The notes beneath the pieces were generated by a model. It saw only the letters and a list, made by a program, of their open reading frames with translations. It was not told the origin of the DNA and did no database searches. From Plenodomus lindquistii (taxonomy: Eukaryota; Ascomycota; Dothideomycetes; Pleosporales; Leptosphaeriaceae): a stretch of 64,000 nucleotides of DNA. Where the stretch lies: positions 434,001 through 498,000 of the forward strand of contig JANUWI010000005.1 in assembly GCA_025504975.1 (NCBI GenBank). Reading direction: 5' to 3'. The number at the start of each line of letters is the position of its first letter. Position 1 is the first letter of the stretch. A program made the translations under genes and the position numbers. Positions 33,817 through 45,823 of the stretch are shown in pieces.

Positions 33817-33844
33817 TGAGTCACCCCTCTTGAGTCACCCCTCT
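33817..33844. promoter_or_regulatory. Two tandem Gcn4/CPC1-type sites (TGAGTCA) before HTS1
   Basis: A perfect 14-bp duplication (TGAGTCACCCCTCT twice) places the general amino acid control consensus TGAGTCA at 33817-33823 and 33831-33837, 32 and 18 bp before the first HTS1 ATG. Gcn4/CpcA activates aminoacyl-tRNA synthetase genes under amino acid limitation, so regulation of HTS1 is a reasonable inference. Confidence 0.75.
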
Positions 33845-33848
33845 GCTC

Positions 33849-35525
33849 ATGCGGCTCATTTCACCCCACTTCCGCCCCGCGCTCCTCCAAAAAGTTCTTC
33901 GACACCCCTTTGCCGGCTGCAAGACCGCGCCTGCACTCATTTGCATCCCACACTACCTACCCCGCCGCCGCTACTTCTGCGCCCACTCGTACCCCGCGGT
34001 CGACAACGACGACATGGGCAAAGAAGACAAGGCCAGCAAAAACTTCAACCTGAAGGTGCCCAAGGGCACGCGTGACTGTGCGCCTTGTCTGCCTCCAGCT
34101 TCGTGGACTGCTTGCTGACAACTCCAGGGACTGGAGAAGACGCTGCCCTCCGCGACCGCCTCTTCGAAACAGTGACCGACGTGTTCAAGCGCCACGGTGC
34201 CACGACCCTCGACACGCCCGTCTTTGAGCTGAAGGAGATACTGAGCGGCAAATATGGAGAAGACTCGAAGCTCATCTATGATCTACAAGATCAGGGTGGA
34301 GAGCTGTGTTCGCTGCGCTACGACCTGACGGTTCCCCTTGCAAGATGGCTGGCTATGAACCCGAGCGTGCAGAGCTTCAAGCGCTACCAAATCGCCAAGG
34401 TCTACCGTCGCGACCAGCCGGCCATGACCAAAGGGCGCATGCGCGAGTTCTATCAGTGCGACTTCGACATTGCAGGCTCCTACGATGCTATGATTCCTGA
34501 CGCAGAAGTCCTTAAAATTGCTACCGATGTCTTCGATGCGCTCAAGTGGGAGTCATACACCATTAAGATCAACCACAGGAAGATCCTCGACGGTATCTTC
34601 AAAGCTGCTGGTGTCAAAGAGGAGCTGATCCGGCCCATAAGTTCTGCAGTGGACAAGCTCGATAAGGTATTCCCATAAAGACTCAATGCTCTAACGGTTC
34701 GCTAATCTTCGGCAGCTGCCATGGTCTGAAGTGAAGAAGGAGATGGAAACCAAGGGTTTGCCGTCAGATATTGCCGACAAAATTGGCAGCTGGGTTCAGC
34801 GCAAGGGTGGCGACGACATTCTGGAATTCCTCAGAACAGATGAAACCCTCTCGCAGTCCGAAGACGTCGTCAAGGGCGTCAAGGATATGGAGTTACTCTT
34901 CGCCTACTTGGATGCCTTCGGCGCTCGAAAGAACATATCGCTTGATCTCACACTCGCCCGAGGATTGGACTACTACACCGGCGTCATCTATGAGGTCGTG
35001 ACAGAAGGGTCTGCACCACAGACTAAGGGAAAGCAGCAAGAGATTGGTGTGGGCAGTGTAGCAGCTGGTGGCCGATACGACGAGCTGGTCGGAATGTTCA
35101 GTGGCAAGCCCATTCCATGTGTTGGAATCTCTTTCGGTATCGATCGTATCATCAGCATCATGAAGGCCCGAGGGCAATCCACTCAGCGTGCCAAAGACGT
35201 CGACGCCTTCGTGATGGCATTCGGCGGAAAGGGTTTCACTGGTATGTTGACTGAGCGCATGCAAGTGGCTCAAGAGCTGTGGGCAGCTGGAATCAAGAGC
35301 GAGTTCTCCTACAAGCTCAAACCAAAACTTCCTCAACAATTCAAGCAAGCTGAGTCGGCCGGCGTCCCGTTAGCCATTATACTGGGCGAAGACGAACTAA
35401 AAGACGGAAAAGTCAAAATCAAAGTCTTGGGTATCAAAGATGAGAACAACCCGGAGAAAGACGGTGTGCTGGTCGAACGGAGCAACATGGTTACCGAGAT
35501 CCAAAGGCGGCTGGCAGACTCGTGA
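33849..35525 (+). CDS. HTS1: Histidyl-tRNA synthetase, mitochondrial and cytosolic forms from one gene
   Basis: Class II synthetase charging tRNA-His. Three exons (33849-34077, 34128-34666, 34716-35525) give 525 residues from the first ATG or 470 from the in-frame ATG at 34014. The extra 55 residues are a presequence rich in Arg with few acids (MRLISPHFRPALLQKVLRHP), whereas the second start gives MGKEDKASKNFNLKVPKGTRD, a normal cytosolic N-terminus. The first ATG has a weak context (C at -3) and the second a strong one (G at -3, G at +4), fitting leaky scanning or alternative transcription starts, as in yeast HTS1. Signatures include SLRYDLTVPLARWLA, YQIAKVYRRDQPAMTKGRMR, FYQCDFDIAG, LARGLDYYTG and GGRYDELVGMF. 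The anticodon-binding domain is C-terminal. Confidence 0.96.
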
Positions 35526-36131
35526 GAGTCTGGTTACTTGTGATCTGGCCTTGAGCCGACGCATAATTCAAAGAGACCCCGTAGACTGTGCCTATTTCAC
35601 CTTTGCACTAGGCTGTGATAGCTCCTACCGGGCGGCAAGTTGTCTCAGTGGCAGACTGACATGGGCTATCAACAACTTTCCAGCTGGCGAGATCTTCCAA
35701 AAGTTTATATTCGGACGGTATGGGAAGACCCCGCACCGTAATCTATGAAGAGCCCAGACTGACATCAAATGACCCAGAGTATGGCGTACTTGGATTGTTT
35801 CATGACGTTAGACGTTCCAAAGTATTCACGACCAAGCGACCAACAGCTGTCTGCAAATATACGACCGAAGAAGGGTGCACTAGAATTCCATATGTACATA
35901 TTACATGCTTCGAGGTCAAATTCATTACTGCTGCGATTGGAAGATGAAGTTTGCGATAGATACGTGCTAGAATGGTTTGAAGTATTGATTCGATGACGAA
36001 TTACCAGGACGATGTAAAGCTCCATTTCAGGGCCGAGAAGATGTACAGACAGGACACCACATGAAATGTTATTGAATGCTTCGTGTTTACATGTTCAGCT
36101 TGACTAGGAGAACCTGCCACACGTATGCGGC
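35526..36131. other. Convergent 3' intergenic region, HTS1 / NDUFA4-like
   Basis: No gene or repeat is supported. The short frames on either strand lack signatures. Confidence 0.55.
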
Positions 36132-36749
36132 TTAGTAACCATCTTTGCCCCACTTGTTGTAGGTATCGTGGAGTTCCTTTTGGCAGTCAGCACCACTACA
36201 TCACATCCTCGCGTTCCAAGCAGACGTACCTTGGGAAGGGTGACATTGGGGATAACGACAACATTCAGGGCCGAAGGAGCATCCTTCCTGACACTGGTGT
36301 CACCGCCGGGGTGGTACTGGTATGGACCCTCACCACCTGACTGCTTCCATGGCTCACTGTGATCTGCCTTGGCAACGGCTCGCTCAGACGAAGCACTGGT
36401 AGGGGAGCGTGCTAATAGACGTCAGCATGGGACTGCGCAACCTCGCAGCTGACCAAGTGGCAGCAGCTCGGCGGGGAGCTCACAGAAGTGCCATCCTGCA
36501 AGGCCGAAAACGCCGCTCATGATGGCCATGAGCACCTGGAGCCCAATTAGCTGTCTACTCCCTTGCGTGCCCTGGGTGGAGCCGGCAGCGTACGTAGAGT
36601 TCCGGGTCGCGCTTCGCTCCGGTCTTGAGGGCGTCTTTGCCGGCCTGTCGCTCGCCTTCGCCGGCGGCGCTGGCCCAGCGGCGGAGGGCAGGGGCGCGGT
36701 GCATGCGCGGGGCAGCTCGGAAGGCTGAGCGGGCGATGATGGAGGACAT
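36132..36749 (-). CDS. Small mitochondrial inner-membrane protein, NDUFA4/B12D-like
   Basis: Four exons (36749-36594, 36535-36484, 36411-36230, 36176-36132) give 144 residues. Residues 1-35 form a mitochondrial presequence (SSIIARSAFRAAPRMHRAPA). One transmembrane helix follows directly after DPELY (VLMAIMSGVFGLAGWHF), and the short tail has SEPWKQ and GPYQYHPGGD, reminiscent of the NDUFA4/MLRQ pattern EPWNKL ... QYKFYSV, then NVVVIPNVTLPKELHDTYNK. NDUFA4 relatives associate with complex IV or I. All introns are short and phase-consistent. The identification is by layout and a few residues, so it stays tentative; that it is a spliced mitochondrial membrane protein gene is much surer. Confidence 0.6.
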
Positions 36750-37144
36750 GGTGGGTGCAATTGCGTGCGGAAGGGTTGCGACGGCGGTCTGAGGGGGTCG
36801 CGGGCGCAGTGGTTCGATGTCGAATCTCGCACCCTCGCCAAGCTCGAGCGGCTGCGTCACAAAGCACAGCCTAGCCCGAGGCGGCCTGGCGTCGACGAGG
36901 GACCTTGCAGCAACCACAACCTCAACCTCATGCGCCCCTTTCGAGACATCGTCGCCAGCCCCGCCGCGAGCCCGCCCACGCGCCTCTCTCTCTCACGCCA
37001 CCGTCGCCCTCACGCTCCTTCGCACTCGCTCGCTCTTTTATCCATCCGCGCGCATCTCCGCCCGACCGCGCCTTCCGTAGCCGTCATCGATGTCATGCAG
37101 CTTGTAAAGACCGCACCTGCGCCCACGACTTGCACCCGCCAGCC
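36750..37144. promoter_or_regulatory. Divergent promoter region, NDUFA4-like / ERF2
   Basis: GC-rich, pyrimidine-rich toward ERF2. Open frames cross it in several phases, but none has an ATG that yields a recognisable protein. Confidence 0.5.
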
Positions 37145-39106
37145 ATGACCACGCCCGAACAGAAGCGCAGCTCGACCGGCAGCCGCGTGCTGGGCATGAC
37201 GGGCCCGCCTGGAGAGCCCGGCCTGCCGCCGTCGCGCCCGTCGTCCATTGCGACTGCGAATTCGGGCAGCCAGAACCGCTGGTCGCAAGGCGGCCCAGCG
37301 CGACGCGGCGGCGGCGTCCAGAGCGGCATCAGCGTCTCTGGTAGCCTGGGGCACCAGAGCCGTCCCACGACAGCCGCGAGCAGAACCCATGTGCCGCTGG
37401 CCGCCCACGGTTTCTTCCGCCCCATGAGCTCGCAGCGACTCCAGCAGCAGCGAAATCAGCGGCCCACCTCGCTCCTCGGCCACGGCTCCGTCTACTCTGA
37501 AGCCACGCACGAACCCGGCAGCAACCCATACCGCCAGAGCGCAGGCTCGACAACACAGACAATCCGCAACGGGCCCACACTGGGCCTGCACCACGAGCTG
37601 GACCAGCATCCTCCACCCTCGCGCGGCACCGACATCACCGACAGAGACATGCCAGACAGGACCACGGCAAACACCACGCCAACCGGTGCAGAGACGGTGC
37701 GCAGCCGTGGCGAAAGCATCACCCCGCTCCAGCGGCCCAGGCCTCAACACCTCGACCTGGCGAACGCGCATGGTCATGACGCCGGCAAGCTGCCCACGCC
37801 AGGCAAATCGCCTAGGTCCTTCTCTAGCTTCATGCTGTCCAGTCGCGACGGTCGCGCTGCACAGATGCGGCCTCATCAAGGTCACGAAAAACTCACATCA
37901 GCCGAATCATCTCCTAGGCTGGCGCGTAGAGAGCCTAACAAAGAGGCTGTCAAGAGTGATCTGGGCAAGAACTACCAGTACTTTTCTGGTAACACCGTCT
38001 TTTGGCTAGGCGGCCGGCTGCAGAACACACGCGATCGTCCGGTCAATATAGCTACCGCGACCATGATAATCTTACCTGCGGGCCTCTTCTTCGGCTTCTC
38101 GTTCGTATATCCTCACCTTCGGCCAAGACCCATTGCTAACATGATCCCAGAGCGCCTTGGTTATGGCTTCATGTTTCTCCTTCGATACCCATTCTCTTTG
38201 CATACCTGTTCCTAGTATCAATCTCTTCCTTCATTCACGCTTCGACTTCAGACCCAGGCGTAAGTCATGCCCTTTGTTGCTATTGTTCCTCGCTGATTGT
38301 GTCAGATTCTCCCGCGCAACTTACATCCTTTTCCCCCAACTAATCCTAATGACGATCCATTGAGTCTGGGACCTCCCACTACCGAATGGACCATGGTCGT
38401 ATCAGCGACTGGCACGAATGCTGCCATGGAGGTCCCTACTAAATATTGCAAGAGCTGCAATATCTGGCGACCTCCACGTGCACACCATTGTCGTGTCTGC
38501 GATAATTGCGTCGAAACTCAAGATCACCACTGTGTTTGGCTCAACAACTGCGTTGGACGTCGAAACTACCGTTATTTCTTCGTTTTTGTTTGTGCTACGA
38601 CGCTGCTAGGACTGTTCCTAGTTGGTGGTAGCTTGGCTCACATCCTGGTATGGCGTGCACAGAACAGCGCGTCCTTTGGTGCTGCGATTGACCGATGGCG
38701 GGTACCATTTGCCATGTGTATCTATGGCCTCCTAGGCTGGATGTATCCTTTCAGTCTTGGTGTCTACCATCTGTTCTTGGTCGGGCGGGGCGAGACAACT
38801 CGGGAATACTTGAACTCGCACAAGTTTCTCAAGAAAGATCGGCATAGGCCTTTTACTCAAGGCTCCATACTCCGAAACTGGATAGCAGTCTTGCAACGGC
38901 CGCGTCCTCCGACGTATCTTCACCTCAAGCGACCATACGAAGAAGGCGACCAAAGATTCGGTCCGCGGAACGGGAAGCGATCGGCGCCTTTGACTGCAGA
39001 GCAACAAGGTGGTGGAGTAGAGATGCAAGATGTACGAGCTTCAGATGGCTTCCAGGGCCCTGTGGGTAGGGTTGATCAGGACACGGCTAGTCCCATTGTC
39101 ACATAG
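37145..39106 (+). CDS. ERF2: DHHC palmitoyltransferase, Erf2 type
   Basis: Catalytic subunit of the ER Ras palmitoyltransferase that S-acylates membrane proteins. Three exons (37145-38100, 38151-38259, 38306-39106) give 621 residues. The first 290 residues are Ser/Pro/Arg-rich and disordered. Four hydrophobic helices frame the catalytic domain (MIILPAGLFFGFSAPWLWLH, ILFAYLFLVSISSFI, FFVFVCATTLLGLFLVG, and VPFAMCIYGLLGWMYPFSLG). The cysteine-rich core reads KYCKSCNIWRPPRAHHC, RVCDNCVETQDHHCVWLNNC with the DHHC active site near residue 430. ASTSDPGILPRNLHP before it is typical of Erf2. Intron 1 uses an unusual GTTCGT donor but is required to make FSAPWLW. The partner Erf4 is not in the window. 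Confidence 0.93.
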
Positions 39107-39761
39107 CTAGCAGCCGTGCATCAGCCGTGCATACGACGGATCTAACACAGAAGAACATCGATCCATATCCTCTCAGACTTCATCTAGCCAATTCCACATG
39201 ACGAAATATCACATGCGTGACGAATTGCCTGCCAACCCCCTTGTGCAATGAATCAGTGTCTTCCATGACACGTACATGTAGCTGCAGCGGTCTCGTGAGG
39301 CAATGTTGGTCCTGGTGGCACGGTTTACATGGCCTCAGTCTGATGCAGCTACTTCTGTATCTGTGAGAACGAGTGCAGGAGACAGACCGGCCATTGGCAA
39401 AGCTCCGGGCCCTGAGGAGGAATGCGCGGGTGGTGACACTGGACCGATGAGGAACAGCCTAATTGGTTGACAGGGTTAGTGTTTACCACCTCCTCTCCAA
39501 GCCTCCTACCACCCTTCAGCCAACGCCAACCTTTCCATCGACACGCTATCGCACGCCGATGCGTGCTCGCCAATTACCGCGCATTTGATTGCCTGTTTTG
39601 CGCGTCCTCGAGGCCGCGGAAAGCTCAGTGCGCGTGCCCTTTGGCAGTGTTGCTGCGCGCGCCCTCCGCCTGCCCTAATCATCCACCTCGTCCGCGCGTC
39701 AGTGGCTCACCTTCCTGCACCACACGCGCAACGCGTCCTGCCCGCCTGCGCGCTCGCTACC
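39107..39761. other. Intergenic: ERF2 3' end and ASH1-like promoter
   Basis: About 650 bp. The right half is GC- and pyrimidine-rich, with an in-frame but ATG-less extension of the next gene from 39585. No other gene is seen. Confidence 0.55.
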
Positions 39762-42392
39762 ATGGCTGAGCGAGATCACTCTCCGACCTCATCGACATCG
39801 TCCACGCTGTCCAACATCACCGTGCGGACGGACAAGCCGGCCGATGTCCGCGCCATGTCTAGCGCATCGCCCTCCAGCTCGACGCCCCCGACGAGTCTCG
39901 ACGACAGAGCCAGCGTCCTCTCAGAGATTACCAAGATAGAGCAGACTGTCGACGTACATGAGGAAGCCTCGCTATCCGCGGCGTCTAACGGGGCCCCCGG
40001 CCCTGCACACTCTACGCCAGTCGCACCTACGGGCGAGAGCCGCAGACCGGCCAGGAGCTCGCGCAAATCCGTCACGACCTACAACGTGCAGATCCTTGCT
40101 GGCACGGCTATCCACACGCCGACCAAGTATCTTGAGAAGCATCACAAAAATGTTGTGCATGGCTCCCTGGAGGATATTGCTCTCAAGGAAAAGGCCACAT
40201 CTGCAAAGAAGAGGAACGTTCGACAGCTAAAGGCAGAGCAAGTCGATGCTAGCGATCCAGTCGAGGAGCAGCTCGCCACAGAATCGGCACAGGCGGCACA
40301 TCGTCGCATCTCCTCGCGTGTGACTAGCATCCACCAAAACCTTCTACGGAATCAATCTAATACCGCCGACGGTAGCCCATCCACCGTGTTGAGTAGAAAG
40401 AAATCGCTCCATGGTCTCCGCAGAAGCGCCTCGGACTCTCGCCTCAAGTCTAGCCACAACTCAGCAACACCATCATCACTGAAACGTCGACGAGAGGACA
40501 CCGACACGAAGCCCGATGCTCAGAGTACTCTTCCCGAGCAGGAGAAGGTGTATCTGAAGCCCAAATCTAAAGTCTGGCTCAAACAGGGCCTTTTCGTCGG
40601 TCAACATCGCGACTTTGACCCCCGCCTGTCAGAGAGTCAGAACCGTGCCAAGAAGAAGGCGAAGAAACTCAAGGACAATCGTGCTCTTCCACTTCCTATT
40701 TTCGCTTGCGATCGTCTTCTGAATGAAGATCCGCGACATGTCTTCCGGGATTTTAAGCTACCATTTGATGTCTACAGTCCACTGCCTAGAAAGGTAAAGG
40801 TAGACGGATGGGTCAAGCTGAACAAGAGTGAGTGATTTGATTCGCCTCTCGTATCCCTCATGCTAATTACTTGCAGACCGATTCATTGGCGATGCCAGAG
40901 AGTTCTGGAAGCCCGACAAGCAAGACTCCTCACAGTGCTATTGTGGTCCTGAAGATGGATGTGGAGAGGCTTGCCACAATCGGATCATGGCCTACGAATG
41001 CGACAGTACGAACTGCCGACTGCCTGCCGAACAGTGTGGCAATCGCCCATTCGCAGAGCTCAAGCGACGTGCGAAGGGCAATCGCTACGATTACGGTGTT
41101 GAGGTTGTCGACACTCAAGATCGTGGTTTCGGTGTGAGAGCTATGCGGACATTTGAACCTCACCAAATCATAGTCGAGTACGCTGGCGAAATCATCACCC
41201 AATGGGAATGCGAACGGCGAATGAAGCAGGTTTACAAAAAAGATAAGGTATATCGTGCCTTGGGATTACCTATGCGGACTATCTGACAGGTTAACAGTGC
41301 TACTACTTGATGAGTTTTGACAACAAGATGATCATCGACGCAACCCGCGGCACAATCGCTCGATTCGTGAACCACTCGTGCGAGCCCAACTGCGAAATGA
41401 TCAAATGGACAGTCGGGGGCGAGCCCCGTATGGCCTTGTTCGCTGGCTCTCGTGGGGTCATGACCGGAGATGAGCTCACGTATGATTACAATTTCGAGTG
41501 AGTGGCGTCAGCAAATGGAATGTATATTGAAACTAACTCTGACAGCCCCTTTTCACAAAAGAATATCCAAATCTGCCGTTGCGGAACGGAGTCCTGTCGT
41601 GGCGTGCTTGGGCCAAAGCCGAAGAAGCCCATCGAAGACAAGTCGATTGGGCCCGTCCCTCTAGCAGGCGGCAAACGAAAGTTCTCAGAGATAACAGGTG
41701 CTGGTAAAGCAACTTCGAGGAGCAGTCAGAGCTCTCCAAAGAAGCGGAAGGTCGGCACAGCACGTATGGCGATAATGAAAGCACGAAATGCAATTACCCA
41801 GTCCGAGGTTGCTCGTGAGCGCGCCGAGAAAGACGCTAACGAGCACTCACGCCAAGTCGCCTCCCGCGAAAGCCGTGCACTGATGCGGTCTGCGTCAGAA
41901 AGCGCAACTCATCGCGTGGGCACTGCCAAGTTGCCTAAGATCAAGGCGCCTGCTGTACGATCGAAAGTCAGCTTCATGCGACGCGCGACGAAGGCGGGCA
42001 ATTCCAGCAACGTCAAGAAGCTCTCCACCCATACACTGACCACAGTGTCAAATATCGTAAATCGAAACGGACTCAAAACTTCGCAACGACCAAGCACTCC
42101 GACTCGGGCTTCAGGTGCATACTCCCTCAACTCTAGTGAGGAGGTATCCCCCAACATAACCCCGGCGTCTCTCCGCAGTGCCTCGAAGAAGCCTCGGCAT
42201 CCCAGCCCCAGTTCCATGTCACAATCTCGAGAACGAGGACAACCAGTGAGTCGGAGGTCTGCTCCGCGTGTCTCGTCCAAGATTGGAGCGCTAGCCGAAG
42301 AGTTTGGTGCCACGGCAGACAACCATATTACTTCGACTGGAACTACAAAGCCTCCTGTGATGAGTAGGACGCGCAGCGCACGAGGCAAATGA
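39762..42392 (+). CDS. SET-domain histone lysine methyltransferase, ASH1 type
   Basis: Probably methylates histone H3 on Lys36 in chromatin, the activity of fungal Ash1 proteins. Four exons (39762-40827, 40877-41247, 41298-41497, 41546-42392) give 827 residues. The start has an ACCATGG context. After a Ser-rich N-terminus comes an AWS domain (about 380-420: CYCGPEDGCGEACHNRIM, ECDSTNCRL), the SET domain (about 425-548: RGFGVRAMRTFEPHQIIVEY, RFVNHSCEPNCEM, GDELTYDYNFD) and a post-SET zinc motif (CRCGTESCRG). The C-terminal 250 residues are basic and Ser-rich without the SRI and WW domains of Set2, so ASH1 is favoured over SET2. The last intron joins YNF to DPF within the conserved block. Confidence 0.9.
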
Positions 42393-44468
42393 AGAGTCGT
42401 TCATCTCGGTACCTAGTTTTGCGTTTTTATGGATGCTCTACACGATGAGGCTTGACAGGCTAGTCTTTACACACCAATGCATGCGAGGAAGTCAATCTTC
42501 GTTCCTTAATATTGTTGAAGAGGTCTGTCCAGCTCAGAATTCTGCTCTATGTGAGGTAAACGATGGTGTACTGGAACTTGTTTAGGGTGTTGGAATCCTG
42601 TAGTGCGAATTTACACATCAGTTTCGATCTTGCGAAACGTTTGTGAGATCACATTGAAGTGAAGTGACGTCGGTACAATATCACTAAGAACTTCACGCAT
42701 CTGTCTACACTCGTCTACACTTTGACCTTAATACCGGGGAGTCACGGAAAATCAGACGTATCACAGAACGTTATACGGGAATTAGTCTCAGACACTAGGT
42801 AAATTCGGCGGCTCATATCAGCTCAATGGCAACGTAGTATGTTGTATCGGAATGGTATTAAGTCAAACTCTTGTGGATTATTCCCATCAATCTCAAGGAA
42901 CAAGAATCGAGTGCCGAAATCTTCCACCAAGAACTGCACGATTGCAATACCGTGATACATGAATTGTGCTAAAATAAGAATAAACCCTGTCCTCTGTTGT
43001 CCACGTCTGGTGATAACCTCTCTCAACACTGTACGGAGTTGAAACGATGGTATCGATCGAGTCGTAGATTGGTTGATGGCGTTCGTGTCGGCTGAAGTTG
43101 CTTACAGGAGTACAAGGTCGCGAGGAATGACGGAATTATCCTCTTGTTGTGTAAAGTGTAGAGTGAATTGAAGGACGTTTGGACCGGATGTGTTGTTGGC
43201 TCGTGATCAACCGGTGTGCGCAACCGCGAGTCATCACCGGAAGTGATTTACACGCGGGAAACGGTGCACTGCATACCCTGCAGGGGCATACGGGAAACGG
43301 TGCACTGCATACCCTGTAGGGGCATGCGGGAAACGGTGCACTGCATACCCTGTAGAGGCATGCGAGAAACGGTGCATTGCATACCCTGCAGGGGCATGCG
43401 GGAAGCGGTGGCTTTGATTCCAGACATTTTGAGAAGTTTAGGTGGAAGGTTTGGCGAAAGAGTGTTGGAAGAGCTTGAATGTAAAGATTGTATGTTCTGA
43501 TGGGTAGTGGACAAGACTTAGGGAATTGTTCGTACCTTTATACTTCTGGCACAGCAGAACTAGATAAGGGTCAAAGGCCTGCTACAGCTACTACTTCCTA
43601 CATGTAAGCCATACTTCAGGGACCGTCACCTGGCGGTTCTTTGTTGCAGTCTTAGTATTGTTCTCAGCAAGGGATTACTCAAGCCTCAAGATCCAATCCC
43701 CAAACCGCAATCACTCCACTTCTCAACTTGACACGTTCCTTGTTAGCATCAAGATTCTAGACCACTGTGTATCAACCGAGGTCCCAGCATGACATGATAT
43801 TGTAGATTGTTCTTTCAACAGCGCTCCGTGGCGAACGCCTACTACTCATATTCACCTCTGGATTGCATCCACTTGTTGCATCGGAACAAAGAGGGCACAC
43901 AATCAGGTAGAATTCGCACTGCATTGTTGGACATGGTCATTGTGGGTACAATTTTGATCAAGGAAAGAGAGCGATAGTTACATAAGCCAGGTAGACATAC
44001 TACCATGAGCATCTGATTGGTGAATTGCAGTATCGTGGCATTGCTTGTGCGTAGTGCCGCGCGAGAGGAGAAGGGCAAAGGTGAATACCTCCATTTTCAC
44101 TGACCATGGGTTCATAGCAATCATAACATATGAAATAGCTTGTTTCCTTTGACGCACCCGCTATATGAAGCTTAGCTAGCTGCTCACATGGTTTTACGAA
44201 GTACCACAGCAAGAGCTAGGAGCGACATGTTTTACCCTAAGACCATCTAAAAGTAGAAAGTAAATGACTGTGTCAATACACAAACTTCCGTATCCATCGG
44301 CGGTCCAGAAAGTGCGAAATTCTCTACGGTAGGTAGTGTGATGATGCAGCGGTGCGTCAAGAGGAACGAGCTTCCTCGTAGATGCTGATTGAGCATGGGT
44401 CGAAGCTAGTACGCAAGTGGTATTACCGCGTCCAACCTCATCGCATCACTCCCAATCACGCTTGTAGG
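42393..44468. other. Gene-poor 2 kb between ASH1-like and HDHD5-like genes
   Basis: Lower GC than its neighbours. It carries a 36-bp minisatellite (43255-43410). Minus-strand frames at 42823-43029, 43023-43223, 43842-44078 and 44000-44212 could be remnants or exons of an unknown gene, but I could not join them convincingly. Confidence 0.55.
43255..43410. repeat. 36-bp minisatellite, four full copies plus a partial fifth
   Basis: Units at 43255-43290, 43291-43326, 43327-43362 and 43363-43398, then 12 bases of a fifth with one change. Copies differ at a few sites (for example CAGGGG, TAGGGG, TAGAGG near the end). The unit length is a multiple of three and the array is open on both strands, giving a 12-residue repeat RETVHCIPCRGM on the plus strand, but the frame opens only at GTG, so a coding role is unproven. 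Confidence 0.95.
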
Positions 44469-45823
44469 ATGGCAATGCCCACAATTGCAAGGCATCTCGC
44501 CAGGACTCTGAAATACCGGGGCTGTGGCCTCCAACAGTATCGATTGTTGCAGACGGCAGCAGCTCGCAACGCTGACTTTGCTTTCGCCTTCGAGTAAGCC
44601 ACGCCGGCCCACCGTCCGACACCACCGCTGACGGCTGTCAGTATCGATGGCGTACTGCTTCGAAGCTCCGATGCGCTACCTCATGCACGCAAGACGCTCT
44701 CCTATCTCCTGTCGCAGCGCATCCCCTTCATACTACTCACCAATGGCGGTGGCAAGCACGAATCAGAGCGGGTTGCCGACCTGAGCAGCAAACTCCAGGT
44801 GCCTATTGACACTGGCATGTTTGTCCAGAGCCACACACCTTTCGCCGACATGAATGACCTCAAGCAAAAGACTGTAATGGTTGTGGGAGGCGAAGGGGAC
44901 AAGTGCAGGGCAGTTGCCGAGGCGTATGGGTAAGTAGAGGCTCAACGCACTGAGGCTTTCGCTCAATTCCCACAGATTCAAGACAGTCGTCACCCCAGGT
45001 GATATCCTGGCTGCCTATCCGGAGGTCTGGCCCTTCTCCCAACAACTGCTGTCATACTACCAGCCCTTTGTACGCCCGCTCCCTGCACCCATTGACCCTG
45101 CTTCGCCCTCGACGTCACTCCGTATCGATGCCGTGTTCGTCTACAATGACCCGCGAGACTGGGGGTTGGACGCGCAGATTATAAAGGATGTATTGCTATC
45201 TGAACGGGGCATACTGGGGACCCTCTCATCAAAGGTAAGACGCTCTTACATCTGCTGTGACTGGGTTCATGCTGATCGCAAGCACTGCATAGAACGGCAA
45301 CGATGATCTGCCAAACCGGGGCTATCAGCAAGACGGACAGCCACCCCTGTATTTTTCCAACCCGGATCTGCTATGGGCAGCAAAGTACCATTTACCTCGC
45401 TTAGGTCAAGGCGGGTTTCGTGAAGCCCTGGAAGGGATATGGGCTGCGATTACAGGTGGTAAAGCACAGGGCGTAGAACTGCAGAAAATTGTGATGGGCA
45501 AGCCGTACCAGCCTACATATGAGTTTGCTGAGAAGCGTCTGATATCGCACCGGCAGCACATGCTGCAGCAACCCCAAACTTCGCTCGACCGTCTCAGGCG
45601 TGTCTACATGGTTGGAGATAATCCTGCTAGCGACATCGCGGGTGGAAACAATTACAAGAGTCCTCTCGGAACGGAATGGGCCAGTATATTGGTGGAAACG
45701 GGCGTGTATATGGCTGGTACAAAACCTGCTCATCAGCCGCGGAAGGTTGTAGGCGATGTCTGGGACGCAGTGAAGTGGGCCACTGCACAGGAGAAATGGG
45801 ATACCCGAGACCCTTCCGCTTGA
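44469..45823 (+). CDS. HAD-superfamily phosphatase, HDHD5/CECR5 type (yeast YKR070W-like), mitochondrial
   Basis: Predicted HAD hydrolase; the substrate is unknown. Four exons (44469-44593, 44642-44929, 44976-45234, 45293-45823) give 400 residues. The catalytic DxD motif FAFDIDGVLL is split by intron 1 within Asp. Motif II is FILLTNGGGKHESER, and the cap region includes VVGGEGDKCRAVAEAYGFKT across intron 2 and VFVYNDPRDWGLDAQIIKDV. The C-terminal acid motif is YMVGDNPASDIAGGNNY. The N-terminus is basic with Arg and Ala (PTIARHLARTLKYRG), as for mitochondrial import. An in-frame ATG at 44382 would add 29 residues, so the start is uncertain. The protein ends at 45823, the usual family end. Confidence 0.88.

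Noticed and set aside
43216..43500. Frame across the 36-bp minisatellite as a repeat-protein gene
   Set aside because: No ATG before the repeats, and the array is open on both strands simply because the unit is a multiple of three.
42823..44212. Several minus-strand frames that might form a spliced gene
   Set aside because: I could not find consistent introns linking them or any recognisable motif; the most protein-like one (42823-43029) has only 45 residues after its ATG.
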